Positions 43,576-53,050 of a stretch of 64,000 bases of DNA are shown one piece after another. Location: the NCBI RefSeq assembly GCF_023073715.1, contig NZ_JADPKA010000040.1, forward strand, positions 1-64,000, written 5' to 3'. The notes below the pieces were generated by a model. The model was not told where the DNA came from, searched no databases, and saw only the letters and a list, made by a program, of their open reading frames with translations. The position numbers and the translations under genes were made by a program. Origin of the DNA: Bradyrhizobium sp. 164. GTDB lineage: Bacteria; Pseudomonadota; Alphaproteobacteria; Rhizobiales; Xanthobacteraceae. Every line of letters begins with the position of its first letter. Positions within the stretch are counted from its first letter, which is position 1.

Positions 43576-46077
43576 CTAATACAGCCCACCGGTGCCCGGC
43601 CGCATGAAGAAGCCGGAATCCGGCTGCTGCTGCTGCGACGCCGGCATGCGCCCATCGGCGTCAGCAACGCCGATGACTGCGTAGTTGTCCGGCGGCGCCG
43701 TGCCCGGCTTGAAGGCTTCGAGGATGGTTCCGCCAGTCTCGCCCGGGCCGGCGCGCATGCCGGTCTTGGCCGCGACGCGCACGAGCTTGATGCCGGCCGG
43801 CACCTTGAACGGAACGGCGGGCTTGTCGGCGAGCGCGAGCTTGAGGAAATCGCGTGCTATGGGAGCTGCCAGATGGCCGCCCGTTGCGGCATTGCCCTTA
43901 CCCAGCGGACGCGGCTTGTCGTAGCCCATGTAGATGGCGACGGCGACGTCGGGCGAGAAGCCGACGAACCAGGCGTCCTTGGCCTCGTTGGTGGTGCCGG
44001 TCTTGCCTGCGATCGGCTTGCCGACTTCCTTGACCACGGTCGCGGTACCGGCCTGAACCACGCCTTCCATCAGCTCGGTGATCTGATAGGCGGTCATGGA
44101 GTCCAGCACCTGCTCGCGGCGGTCGATCAGCTGCGGCTCGGGCTGGTTCTTCCAGCCGCCCGGCGCGTCGCAACCGCGGCATTCGCGCTGGTCGTGCTTG
44201 AAGATGGTGTGGCCGTAGCGGTCCTGGATGCGGTCGATCAAAGTCGGCTTCACCCGGCGGCCGCCATTGGCGAGCATCGAGTACGCCGTGACCATGCGCA
44301 TCGCCGTCGTTTCGCCGGCGCCGAGCGCGTAGGACAGATAGTTCGGCAGCTCGTCATAGACGCCGAAGCGGCGGGCATATTCACCGATCAGGGGCATGCC
44401 GATGTCCTGCGCGAGGCGCACCGTCACGGTGTTCAGCGACTGCCGCAGCGCGTTGCGCAGCGTCACCGGCCCCTGGAACTTGCCCGAGGAGAAGTTTTCA
44501 GGCCGCCACACGCCGGCGCCCTGGCCCTGGTCGATTTCGATCGGCGCATCGAGCACCACGGTCGACGGCGTATAGCCGTTGTCGAGGGCGGCCGAATAGA
44601 CGATCGGTTTGAACGACGAACCCGGCTGTCGATAGGCCTGCGTGGCGCGATTGAACTGGCTCTGATCGAACGAGAAGCCGCCGACCATCGCGAGCACACG
44701 GCCGGTCCAGGGGTCCATCACCACCATCGCGCCCGACACTTCTGGGATCTGGCGCAGCCGGTACTGGCCTTCGACGGGCTGGCCGTCCTTGTAGAGCGGA
44801 TCGGCATAAATGACGTCGCCGGGCTGGAGCACATGCGACACCGCCGTCGGCGTCTTGCCCTTTGTGCCGCCCTGCACGGCCCGCGCCCAGCGAACGCCGT
44901 CGAGTGTGACGAGGCCGGTCTCGCGCTGCTTGCTCACGGCGCCGCCGAGTTCACGGCTCGGCTGGAAGCCGATGCGCGCCGACTGGTCGCTGGTCTCCAG
45001 CACCACCGCCATACGCCATGGCGAGATGTCGGAGAGCGACTTGATCTCGGCAAGCTTCACGCCCCAGTCGCCCGAAATATCGAGCTTGCTCATGGCGCCG
45101 CGATAGCCCTGCTGCTCGTCATAGTTCACGAGGCCGGCGACCATGGTCTTGCGCGCCATGACCTGAATCTTGGGATCGAGCGTGGTGCGGACAGAGAGAC
45201 CGCCCTCATACAGCTTCTTCTCGCCATAGCGTTCGAAGATATCGCGGCGGACTTCCTCCGCGAAATATTCGCCGGCGAACGTGTGGGCGCCATTGGACCG
45301 GCTGGTGACGGCCAGCGGCTCCTTGCGCGCCTTCTCGGCGTCGGCCTGCTTGATCCAGCCGTTCTCCAGCAGACGGTCGACCACGTAGTTGCGGCGCTCG
45401 ACGGCACGGTCGCGGTTGCGCACCGGATGCAGGGTCGCGGGCATCTTCGGCAGTGCCGCCAGATAGGAGGCTTCCGCAACGGTGAGCTCGTTCACCGATT
45501 TGTCGAAATAGACGAGCGACGCCGCCGCGATGCCGTAGGCGCCAAGGCCGAGATAAATTTCGTTCAGATACAGTTCGAGGATCTTGTCCTTCGAGTAAGT
45601 CTTCTCGATGCGCATCGCCAGCAAGGCTTCCTTGATCTTGCGGGCGAAGGAGACCTCATTGGTCAGAAGGAAGTTCTTGGCGACCTGCTGGGTGATGGTG
45701 GAGGCGCCCTGCGGACGCCGGTTCGAGCCGTAGTTCTGGATGTAGACCAGACCTGCGCGCGCCATGCCGGTGTAGTCGATGCCGCCATGCTCGTAGAAAT
45801 TCTTGTCCTCGGCTGCCAGGAACGCGTTGATCACGAGCTTCGGCACCGCCTGGATCGGCAGATACAGCCGTCGCTCCTTGGCGTATTCGCCGAGCAGCGA
45901 ACCGTCGACCGCGTGCACGCGTGTCATCACCGGCGGTTCGTAATCCTGAAGCTGAGAATAGTCCGGCAAGTCCTTGGAGAAATGCCAGATCAGGCCTGCC
46001 ACGGCCCCTACACCGACAAGGAACACCACTGTTCCCGCGGCGAACAGGAAGCCCATGAACCGCACCAGCAAGCGCAT
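43576..46077 (-). CDS. mrcA: Penicillin-binding protein 1A
   Basis: An 833-residue bifunctional class A PBP that polymerises and cross-links peptidoglycan. There is a membrane helix at about 8-32. The glycosyltransferase domain has AAEDKNFYEHGGIDYTGMARA near residue 90 (catalytic Glu) and GASTITQQVAKNFLL near 124. The transpeptidase domain has the SxxK motif in QPGSSFKPIVYSA near residue 482, SxN as SLN in LRQSLNTVTVRLA near 548, and KTGT in AGKTGTTNEAKDAW near 690. This length and the order GT51-TP are typical of PBP1A. The gene lies 106 bp upstream of prfB on the same strand. Confidence 0.95.
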   Translation of the reverse strand: MRLLVRFMGFLFAAGTVVFLVGVGAVAGLIWHFSKDLPDYSQLQDYEPPVMTRVHAVDGSLLGEYAKERRLYLPIQAVPKLVINAFLAAEDKNFYEHGGIDYTGMARAGLVYIQNYGSNRRPQGASTITQQVAKNFLLTNEVSFARKIKEALLAMRIEKTYSKDKILELYLNEIYLGLGAYGIAAASLVYFDKSVNELTVAEASYLAALPKMPATLHPVRNRDRAVERRNYVVDRLLENGWIKQADAEKARKEPLAVTSRSNGAHTFAGEYFAEEVRRDIFERYGEKKLYEGGLSVRTTLDPKIQVMARKTMVAGLVNYDEQQGYRGAMSKLDISGDWGVKLAEIKSLSDISPWRMAVVLETSDQSARIGFQPSRELGGAVSKQRETGLVTLDGVRWARAVQGGTKGKTPTAVSHVLQPGDVIYADPLYKDGQPVEGQYRLRQIPEVSGAMVVMDPWTGRVLAMVGGFSFDQSQFNRATQAYRQPGSSFKPIVYSAALDNGYTPSTVVLDAPIEIDQGQGAGVWRPENFSSGKFQGPVTLRNALRQSLNTVTVRLAQDIGMPLIGEYARRFGVYDELPNYLSYALGAGETTAMRMVTAYSMLANGGRRVKPTLIDRIQDRYGHTIFKHDQRECRGCDAPGGWKNQPEPQLIDRREQVLDSMTAYQITELMEGVVQAGTATVVKEVGKPIAGKTGTTNEAKDAWFVGFSPDVAVAIYMGYDKPRPLGKGNAATGGHLAAPIARDFLKLALADKPAVPFKVPAGIKLVRVAAKTGMRAGPGETGGTILEAFKPGTAPPDNYAVIGVADADGRMPASQQQQPDSGFFMRPGTGGLY

Positions 46078-46308
46078 TATGTGTTTATCCGTTCAAATTC
46101 TGGATCAGCCCAGTATCAGTGCCCTTGGCACCCCAAACAGGGGCCAACCTTACGTCGCGCATTCACCGGCTTACGCAATCACATCAGTGCCGGATTTTAG
46201 ACGCTTGCCGAGCGGGATTCTCTCCGATTCCGGAACCCCCTACGGCATTTTTATAAAGCGCCCGCTGTGGCCAAACTAGGGCTTTTGCGGCGAGACGGAA
46301 AAACCCTT

Positions 46309-47604
46309 TCAATTCGAAGATCCGGCCGTGGCCATCCGCTTTGTCAAAAACCCGTCGATCGCCTGCGCCATGGAGCCCACGGCGCGGGACCGCCACCCCT
46401 CGGAGACCAGGTGCTCAAGGTCCCCCTTATTGGAGACATACCCGATCTCGACCAGCACCGAGGGCACGTCGGGCGCCTTCAGCACCCGGAAGCCCGCGGA
46501 TTTCAGAGGATGCTTGTGCATCCGCACCGTCGACTTCATTTCCCCCATCAGGAGACGGGCAAAACGGTTTGAAAAGGTGCGAGTTTCGCGCTGGGTGAGG
46601 TCGATCAGGATGTCGGCGACGTCGGTCGGCTCCTCCGCGAGGTTGAAGCCGGCGATCGCGTCGGCCCGGTTCTCGGCGTCCGCGAGCCGCTGGGCCTCGG
46701 CGTCGGACGCCTTGTCTGAGAGCGTGTAGATGGTCGCGCCTTGCGCGTCACCCTCGGCACGAGGCAGCGCATCGGCATGAATGGAGACGAACAAGGCGGC
46801 CTTGAGATTGCGGGCGATCTTGGTCCGGTCATTGAGGGGAATGAAAGTATCGTCGTCCCGCGTCATGACCACGCGATATTTGCCGGCCTTTTCCAGCCGG
46901 TCGCGTAGTGCAAGGCCGAACGCGAGCACCAGGTTCTTTTCGCTCTCGCCACTCGACTGCGTGCCATTGTCGATGCCGCCATGGCCGGGATCGATCACGA
47001 CCACCGGACGGCCATCGGCCTTCTGCTGTGCGGCATCCGGAGTTGCCGTAGCGGGAACCGCGGCAGGCGGCGCTTCGGCGATCGCGGGCCGCAGCTCGGG
47101 TCGGTGTTCGGGCGCGGGTGACGGCACGAAGGCGGCCCGGTCAACCTCCTCCAGTTCGACCACGAGCCGGGCCGGCTGGCCGTTGGCTGCGTCGACCACG
47201 TACGAATTGGTGATCTTCGCCGGTCCGGTCAGATCGAACACGATTCGCGAGCCGCCCGGCATGACGAGCCCATAGCGGAAGGCCTTGACCAGCCCCCGGC
47301 CCCCGCTGCCGGTACCGGCGGGCAGCTGAAAATTGACTTGCGGCACGTCCACCACGACGCGGTAGGGGTCGGCGAGCGTCACGGCACGGAAGGTAACGGT
47401 CTGGTCGATGTCGAGGATGAAGCGGGTCTGCTTCCCGTCGCCGGCCAGACGGGCGGCCGAGGCGATTGGAAAATTCGCCACCGCAACAGAGGGTTGCGGC
47501 TGGCTTTCCGCTGCGCTCAGGCGGGAGGAATCAGCACATGGCAATGCCGCGGCGCACAGCAGCACGCATCCCAGCAAAACCCTTTGATTTGTGCGGCTCG
47601 CCAC
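46309..47604 (-). CDS. amiC: N-acetylmuramoyl-L-alanine amidase with AMIN domain
   Basis: A 431-residue exported amidase that splits daughter-cell peptidoglycan during division. It has a hydrophobic signal-like N-terminus (about 8-22), an AMIN domain (about 40-155: ARLAGDGKQTRFILDIDQ, PYRVVVDVPQVNF) and an Amidase_3 domain (about 200-425). Zinc ligands: VVIDPGHGGIDNGT near residue 203, ESEKNLVLAFGLAL with the Glu, and VSIHADAL near 272. The last helix has the catalytic Glu in VLVEIGYVSNKGDLE near 391. The start is GTG, preceded by GGAGG. It precedes mrcA on the same strand by 231 bp. Confidence 0.92.
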   Translation of the reverse strand: MASRTNQRVLLGCVLLCAAALPCADSSRLSAAESQPQPSVAVANFPIASAARLAGDGKQTRFILDIDQTVTFRAVTLADPYRVVVDVPQVNFQLPAGTGSGGRGLVKAFRYGLVMPGGSRIVFDLTGPAKITNSYVVDAANGQPARLVVELEEVDRAAFVPSPAPEHRPELRPAIAEAPPAAVPATATPDAAQQKADGRPVVVIDPGHGGIDNGTQSSGESEKNLVLAFGLALRDRLEKAGKYRVVMTRDDDTFIPLNDRTKIARNLKAALFVSIHADALPRAEGDAQGATIYTLSDKASDAEAQRLADAENRADAIAGFNLAEEPTDVADILIDLTQRETRTFSNRFARLLMGEMKSTVRMHKHPLKSAGFRVLKAPDVPSVLVEIGYVSNKGDLEHLVSEGWRSRAVGSMAQAIDGFLTKRMATAGSSN

Positions 47605-48308
47605 CGATTCCGTGCCTCCGAGCAGCCCTTTTAACGCAATAGAACCACAGGGTTAAACGATGCTTAATGACGGATGCGCGAAACTCGCTGACTGTGACCG
47701 CCGTGCGACGCTCCCTTGCACGGATGGCTCATTCCTCGTATGTACGGACTGCTGACGGCCGATATTTCCGGTTGTGTCGCATTCAGCCTCCCGGTGCAGC
47801 GCCGGAACTCTCAACGTTTGGGAATTCCAGCGTTTTCCGTTCCCCTCCAAGACCAGCGCGGTGCGCGGCAACGAGAGGGAGCGGGTCAAGCTCCGGCGGC
47901 GGACGGTCCTGGGTTACCACTCGCGTCACCCGGGCGGTTCTGACAGCGACGTGACCCATTACCCGAGCCCTTGATCCCAAGGGAGCGGTTCGTGATCCCA
48001 AGGCGAGCGCGCTCGCGCCATGCCTGGCCAGCAGCAACTGATTGAGGGGCGGCCTCGCCGCCCAATGTTTCATACGGGCCGACGCTTGATGCGCCAGACT
48101 GTGCCGACGAACTCTGAAGGACCATTCGCGACGCTGCGGATTGAAAATCCCGCGCGCCGCATTGGTCCTGAAGCTTCCGGTTCGGCAAGGCGAAAGAGAC
48201 GGCGTTTCGGCCTTCCCCTCACCCCCGAATCAGGTGGACCGTCGCGTCACCCGGCGGCGCGATACGCGCCCACGGTGAATCGCGCCCGCCGCCGCCAAGA
48301 GTTAAGAC
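47605..48308. other. Divergent gap between amiC and rne: structured 5-prime leader region
   Basis: These 704 bp have no supported gene. Features near the rne side include a direct repeat GATCCCAAGG (47973-47982 and 47994-48003), a 14-bp perfect palindrome GCGAGCGCGCTCGC (48003-48016) and a hairpin GGGCGG/CCGCCC (48047-48052 with 48058-48063). A long structured leader for rne would fit the known autoregulation of RNase E through its 5-prime UTR in other bacteria. Both strands have ORFs here, but they are short and lack codon bias. Confidence 0.5.
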
Positions 48309-51300
48309 ATGCCCAACAAGATGTTGATCGATGCCACCCACCCGGAAGAGACCCGGGTCGTCGTGGTCCGCGGCAATCGCGTCGAAGAGTTTGACTTCGA
48401 GACCGCACAACGCAAGCAACTGCGCGGGAATATCTACCTCGCCAAGGTCACCCGGGTCGAACCCTCGCTTCAGGCCGCTTTCGTCGAATATGGCGGCAAC
48501 CGCCACGGCTTCCTCGCCTTCAGCGAAATCCATCCTGATTACTACCAGATCCCGGTCGCCGACCGGCAGGCGCTGATCGAGGCCGAGGAACAGGCCCATC
48601 GCGAGGCCGAGGAAGAGAGCGAGAACCGCTCCCATGGCCGCCGCCGTTCGCGCCACCGCAACGCCCGCCGCCGCGGTCATGGCGAACGCGTCCGCAGCGA
48701 CATCGTCGAAGGCCTCGATGCCGGCGGCGATCCCGCGGCCCAGCCGGTCGAGGGCGAGCTCCAGCCGGCGCTGAGCGAGGGCGCCTCGCACGAAGGCGAG
48801 CACCTGCACACCGATGCCGAGTATCACGAGCACGACCGCCACGATCATCACGAACACGGTCATGGCGATCATGATCACGCCGATCATCATGCCCATGATG
48901 ACGATCACCATCACGCCCACGATCATGACGATCATGGTCATCACGGTGAGCACGATCATCACGACCATGATCATACCGAGGCGACGCCCGCGCCTGTCGC
49001 GGCCGTCGGCGTCGAGCCCGTAGTTGCGGCCGAGACCGGTGCCGAGCCGCAGGAGGCCGTCGCCTTCGAGGTGCACGCGGAGGCTCTGGCCGAGACCGTG
49101 ACCTCTACTGCCGAGCCGGCCGATGCCGTTTACGCCGCCGGCGAGAGCGTCGAGGCGCCGCACGCCGAGGCCCCAGAAGCAGCCGGCGAAGACGACGAGG
49201 ACGAGGACGAGGACGAAGAAGCCGAAGAGGAAGTCGTCGAATCCGTCGGCGGCGACGACGTGCTGGAGGAAGTGCCGGAGCGCACCTTCCGTCCGCGCCG
49301 CCAGTACAAGATCCAGGAAGTCATCAAGCGCCGTCAGGTGATGCTGGTGCAGGTCGTCAAGGAAGAGCGCGGCAACAAGGGGGCGGCGCTGACGACCTAT
49401 CTGTCGCTCGCCGGCCGCTATGCCGTCTTGATGCCCAACACCGCGCGCGGCGGCGGCATCAGCCGCAAGATCACCAGCGCGCAGGATCGCTCCCGTCTGA
49501 AGGAAGTGGTGCAGGATCTCGACGTGCCCGAGGGCATGGGCATCATCCTGCGCACCGCCGGCGCCGCCCGCACCAAGCCCGAGATCAAGCGCGACTTCGA
49601 ATATCTGATCCGGATGTGGGAGACCGTGCGCGACCTGACGCTGAAGTCGCAGGCCCCGACCCTCGTCTACGAGGAAGGCTCGCTGATCAAGCGCTCGCTG
49701 CGCGACCTCTACAACAAGGAGATCGACGAGATCCAGGTGGCCGGTGAGGCCGGCTACCGGGAAGCGCGCGACTTCATGAAGATGTTGATGCCCGCCAATG
49801 TCAGCGCGGTGAAGCAGTATCGCGACGGCCAGCCGCTGTTCTCGCGGATGGGCGTCGAAAGCCAGCTGGATGCGATGTTCTCGCCGACCGTGCAGCTTCG
49901 CTCCGGCGGCTACATTGTCATCAACCAGACGGAAGCGCTGGTCTCGATCGACGTCAACTCGGGCCGCTCGACCCGCGAGCACCATATCGAGGACACCGCG
50001 CTCAAGACCAATCTGGAAGCGGCCGAAGAGGTCGCACGCCAGCTCCGCCTGCGCGACCTCGCCGGCCTGATCGTCATCGACTTCATCGACATGGACGAGA
50101 AGCGCAACAACCGCGCGGTCGAACGCAAGCTGTCCGATTGCCTGCGGCAGGATCGCGCGCGCATCCAGGTCGGCCGCATTTCGCATTTCGGCCTGCTGGA
50201 AATGTCGCGCCAGCGCATTCGCGCCAGCGTGCTGGAGAGTTCGACCGATCCGTGCCCGCATTGCGGCGGCACCGGCCATGTCCGCTCGGTCTCCTCGGTG
50301 GCGCTCCAGTTGCTGCGCGGCCTCGAAGAGATCCTGATGAAGGGCGCGACCCACAATCTCGTGGTCCGCACCCGCACCGACGTGGCGCTCTACGTGCTGA
50401 ACCACAAGCGCGGTCATCTGCGCGACCTCGAGAACGGCTTCAAGGTCACGCTGTCGGTCATCGCCGATCCCAGCGTCAGCGGACCTCAGGCTTATGTGAT
50501 CGACCGCGGCGAGCAGGTGCATACGCTGGAAGCTGCCAAGGCGCTGCTGGCGGCGCAGGCGGCTGCAAGTCCGCCGCCCATGGTCGAAGAGGCCTATGAG
50601 GACGAGGAGTTCGATCCGGAGCTGGAATCCGAGATCGAGACCGAGGAGACCGAAGGTCTCAGCGAGGAACAAGCTGCCGGCGAGGCAGCCGTCGAGCAGG
50701 ACGGTCAGCGCCGCAAGCGCCGCCGCCGCCGCCGCGGCCGCGGTGGCCAGCGCGACGGCGATTTGCGCGAGGATAGCGCACACACGCTTCCTGAGGCCGC
50801 CACGGCAGCCGGCGAAGGCGAAGAGGACTCCGAGTCCGAGCAGGACGGCGAGGAAGGAGAGGAACAGGTGGCCCGCGGCGAGCAGCAGGGTAGCGGCGAT
50901 CGCCGCCGCCGGCGTGGTCGCCGTGGCGGACGCCGTCGTCGCGGTGGCAACGAGGAAGGTCTCGCCGGCTCCATCGGCGACGAGCTCGCAGCCAACGCGC
51001 CGCCGGAAGCAACCGACGCCGTCGCCGATTTCGATGGCTTCAGCAACGAGGCCGCGCCTTCGATCGCAGAGCCTGAACACAGGGCCGAACCGCAGGCGGC
51101 GGAGCCTGCATCGCGCGCCGACGCGCAGAGCGAGGTACCAGCCGAGCCCGCTCCCGCAGCGACGACCGCAGCGCCGGTCGAAGAGCCCGCCGACGACAAG
51201 GCCGCGCGACGCCGCTCCACCGTCCGGGAAAAGGTCAGCTTCCTGCTGAACAGCCAGCCCGAGCCCGTAACACCGGTTGCGCAGGCGACCGAACCGGTTG

Positions 51301-51407
51301 CTGCGCCCGTCCCAGCAGCTGAGCCCGCACCGCAAGCCGCAAACGAAACTCGGGCCGCCCCGCGCCGTGCCGGCTGGTGGTCGCGCCGCTTCGGTGGCGG
51401 CGAATAA
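48309..51407 (+). CDS. rne: Ribonuclease E (with a large histidine-rich insertion)
   Basis: A 1032-residue endoribonuclease of the degradosome. The S1 domain starts near residue 36 (LRGNIYLAKVTRVEPSLQAAFVEYG), is interrupted by about 240 residues (85-325) and resumes around VLMPNTARGGGISRKI. The insertion carries Arg-rich (108-128), extremely His/Asp-rich (172-222) and acidic (294-313) blocks. Catalytic DNase-I-like residues are in VSIDVNSGRSTREHH near 545 and VIDFIDMDEKRNNR near 592. The Zn-link is DPCPHCGGTGHV near 650. The C-terminal third is Glu/Arg-rich and disordered, as in degradosome scaffolds. A terminator follows. Confidence 0.94.
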   Translation: MPNKMLIDATHPEETRVVVVRGNRVEEFDFETAQRKQLRGNIYLAKVTRVEPSLQAAFVEYGGNRHGFLAFSEIHPDYYQIPVADRQALIEAEEQAHREAEEESENRSHGRRRSRHRNARRRGHGERVRSDIVEGLDAGGDPAAQPVEGELQPALSEGASHEGEHLHTDAEYHEHDRHDHHEHGHGDHDHADHHAHDDDHHHAHDHDDHGHHGEHDHHDHDHTEATPAPVAAVGVEPVVAAETGAEPQEAVAFEVHAEALAETVTSTAEPADAVYAAGESVEAPHAEAPEAAGEDDEDEDEDEEAEEEVVESVGGDDVLEEVPERTFRPRRQYKIQEVIKRRQVMLVQVVKEERGNKGAALTTYLSLAGRYAVLMPNTARGGGISRKITSAQDRSRLKEVVQDLDVPEGMGIILRTAGAARTKPEIKRDFEYLIRMWETVRDLTLKSQAPTLVYEEGSLIKRSLRDLYNKEIDEIQVAGEAGYREARDFMKMLMPANVSAVKQYRDGQPLFSRMGVESQLDAMFSPTVQLRSGGYIVINQTEALVSIDVNSGRSTREHHIEDTALKTNLEAAEEVARQLRLRDLAGLIVIDFIDMDEKRNNRAVERKLSDCLRQDRARIQVGRISHFGLLEMSRQRIRASVLESSTDPCPHCGGTGHVRSVSSVALQLLRGLEEILMKGATHNLVVRTRTDVALYVLNHKRGHLRDLENGFKVTLSVIADPSVSGPQAYVIDRGEQVHTLEAAKALLAAQAAASPPPMVEEAYEDEEFDPELESEIETEETEGLSEEQAAGEAAVEQDGQRRKRRRRRRGRGGQRDGDLREDSAHTLPEAATAAGEGEEDSESEQDGEEGEEQVARGEQQGSGDRRRRRGRRGGRRRRGGNEEGLAGSIGDELAANAPPEATDAVADFDGFSNEAAPSIAEPEHRAEPQAAEPASRADAQSEVPAEPAPAATTAAPVEEPADDKAARRRSTVREKVSFLLNSQPEPVTPVAQATEPVAAPVPAAEPAPQAANETRAAPRRAGWWSRRFGGGE

Positions 51408-51715
51408 AGCCGAGCATCCAATGCAAAACGCCCGGCACAGCCGGGCGTTTTTGTTTCGATGCGCTCCTATGCGGGCTGATCACCTGCCCGGGCCGTTTCC
51501 GATATGCTAGATCGCTTTCGTCATTTTGAATGGGAATGGCGTTGTCAAAGCTTTGCGATTCCAGTGCTCGCGCCAATCAGAGCTTCTTCGAAACGACCGA
51601 CGTGACCGATCCGGCGCGGCTCGCCGCGGCGCCGCCGCTGTCGGCCGCACCAGGGTTCCTCGCCTGGGACTGACCCGACCTCGCCCACAACCAGCCTGAC
51701 AGGAGAAATCTGCCA
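51408..51715. other. Gap between rne and the FAD oxidoreductase
   Basis: 308 bp with the rne terminator at the left and, at 51530-51673, one open reading frame of 47 codons (MGMALSKLCDSSARAN and onward, ending PGFLAWD). It lacks a clear ribosome binding site and is not recognised, so it is not listed as a gene. A strong ribosome binding site (AGGAGA) for the next gene is at about 51700-51706. Confidence 0.45.
51425..51452 (+). terminator. Rho-independent terminator of rne
   Basis: AAAACGCCCGG (51425-51435) and CCGGGCGTTTT (51441-51451) form a perfect stem around a five-base loop (CACAG), ending in a T-run. Confidence 0.93.
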
Positions 51716-52948
51716 ATGCAAAGCGCGATCGTTCTCGGCGGCGGCATGATCGGCGTCAGCGCGGCGCTGCACCTGCGGCAGCGCGGCTGGTCCGTCACGC
51801 TGGTCGACCGCAGGGAGCCGGGCCGCGAGACCAGCTACGGCAATGCGGGGATGATCCAGGCGGAAGCGGTCCGCCCCTACCCGATGCCGCGCGACCTCGC
51901 CACGCTGCTGAAGATCGCGACCGGCCGCACCAATGACGTGCGCTACAGCCTGTCGTCGCTTCATCTCCATATCGAGCCCCTGCTCCGCTATTGGTGGCAT
52001 TCGGCGCCGAAGCGGCATCGCGAGGCGATCGAGGCCTGGGCCCGGCTGATCGCCTATGCGACGGCTGAGCACGACATCCTCATTCGCGAAGCCCACGCTG
52101 ACAATCTCATCCGCCGCGCCGGCTATCGCATGCTGCATCGCGACCCTGCGTCATTCGATCTCGCGATCAAGACCGCAGAGGAAGACCAGCGCGAATTCGG
52201 CGTGAATTTCCGCGTGCTCTCCGGCAGCGAGCTTGCCAAGGCCGAGCCGATCCTGCGCGACGATCTCCCCGGCGCGATCCATTGGCGCGACACCTGGACC
52301 GTGTCCGATCCAGGTGCCCTCGTCACGGCCTATGCCGAGCTGTTCGAGCGCCTCGGCGGCACCGTTGTGCTCGGTGACGCCCAGAGCCTGCGGCAAACCG
52401 CAACCGGCTGGTCCGTCGATACGGACCAGGGACGTCTCGACGCGGCCCACGCCGTCGTGACGCTCGGCCCGTGGTCACCCGATCTGTTGCACAAGTTCGG
52501 CTATCGCATTCCGCTGGTCCGCAAGCGCGGCTACCACATGCACTACAGCGGCGGCGCCTCGCTCGACCTGCCCCTCGTCGACAAGGGCGGCGGCTACGCC
52601 ATGGGCCCGATGGCCAAGGGCATCCGCATCACCACCGGCGCGGAATTGACCGGCATGGACGCGCTGGCAACCCCGGTGCAGCTCGCCAGCGCCGAAGCCT
52701 CCGCGCGCGAGCTGATCGATCTCGGCAAGCGGGTCGAGCCGGATCCGTGGTTCGGCACGCGCCCCTGCACGCCCGACATGCTCCCGGTGCTTGGGCAAGC
52801 TCCGCGACATCCGGGCCTCTGGATGAATTTCGGCCACGGCCACCAGGGCTTTACGCTGGGTCCCGCGACAGGACGCCTGCTCGCCGAAATCATGAGCGGC
52901 GAGACGCCGGCGATCGATCCGGCGCCCTACCGGCCAGAGCGGTTCTAG
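51716..52948 (+). CDS. FAD-dependent D-amino-acid dehydrogenase-like oxidoreductase
   Basis: A 410-residue member of the DadA/glycine oxidase group (FAD-dependent oxidoreductase, DAO type). N-terminal FAD site: AIVLGGGMIGVSAALHLRQRGWSVTLVDRREPG (3-35), then GRETSYGNAGMIQAE near 36. C-terminal: WFGTRPCTPDMLPVLGQAPRHPGLWMNFGHGHQGFTLGPATGRLLAE near residue 345, typical of DadA. It presumably deaminates a D-amino acid or imino acid with a membrane electron acceptor. No alr/dadX racemase is adjacent. The ATG at 51716 follows AGGAGA. Confidence 0.9.
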   Translation: MQSAIVLGGGMIGVSAALHLRQRGWSVTLVDRREPGRETSYGNAGMIQAEAVRPYPMPRDLATLLKIATGRTNDVRYSLSSLHLHIEPLLRYWWHSAPKRHREAIEAWARLIAYATAEHDILIREAHADNLIRRAGYRMLHRDPASFDLAIKTAEEDQREFGVNFRVLSGSELAKAEPILRDDLPGAIHWRDTWTVSDPGALVTAYAELFERLGGTVVLGDAQSLRQTATGWSVDTDQGRLDAAHAVVTLGPWSPDLLHKFGYRIPLVRKRGYHMHYSGGASLDLPLVDKGGGYAMGPMAKGIRITTGAELTGMDALATPVQLASAEASARELIDLGKRVEPDPWFGTRPCTPDMLPVLGQAPRHPGLWMNFGHGHQGFTLGPATGRLLAEIMSGETPAIDPAPYRPERF

Positions 52949-52982
52949 CTGTCGACGGGCGCCTTACTCGGATGCGCCGAAA

Positions 52983-53019
52983 GGAAAAGGGCTGACCGAG
53001 GAGTCTCGACCAGCCCTAC
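52983..53019 (-). terminator. Terminator downstream of dctA
   Basis: On the minus strand a nested stem, GGGCTG...CAGCCC (53017-53012 with 52994-52989) with an inner CGAG/CTCG pair, is followed by TTTTCCTTT. It lies about 30-60 bp past the dctA stop at 53051. Confidence 0.75.
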
Positions 53020-53050
53020 GACTTCGAAGCCCGGCGGCGCGTCGCGCAGA

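Noticed and set aside
43873..46200. A 775-codon plus-strand frame opposite mrcA
   Set aside because: Antisense to penicillin-binding protein 1A with all catalytic motifs on the minus strand. Composition is typical of a shadow frame.
48219..51335. A 1038-codon minus-strand frame opposite rne
   Set aside because: It lies antisense to a clearly recognisable RNase E. Long antisense frames are expected in high-GC genomes, and this one has no domain or plausible start.
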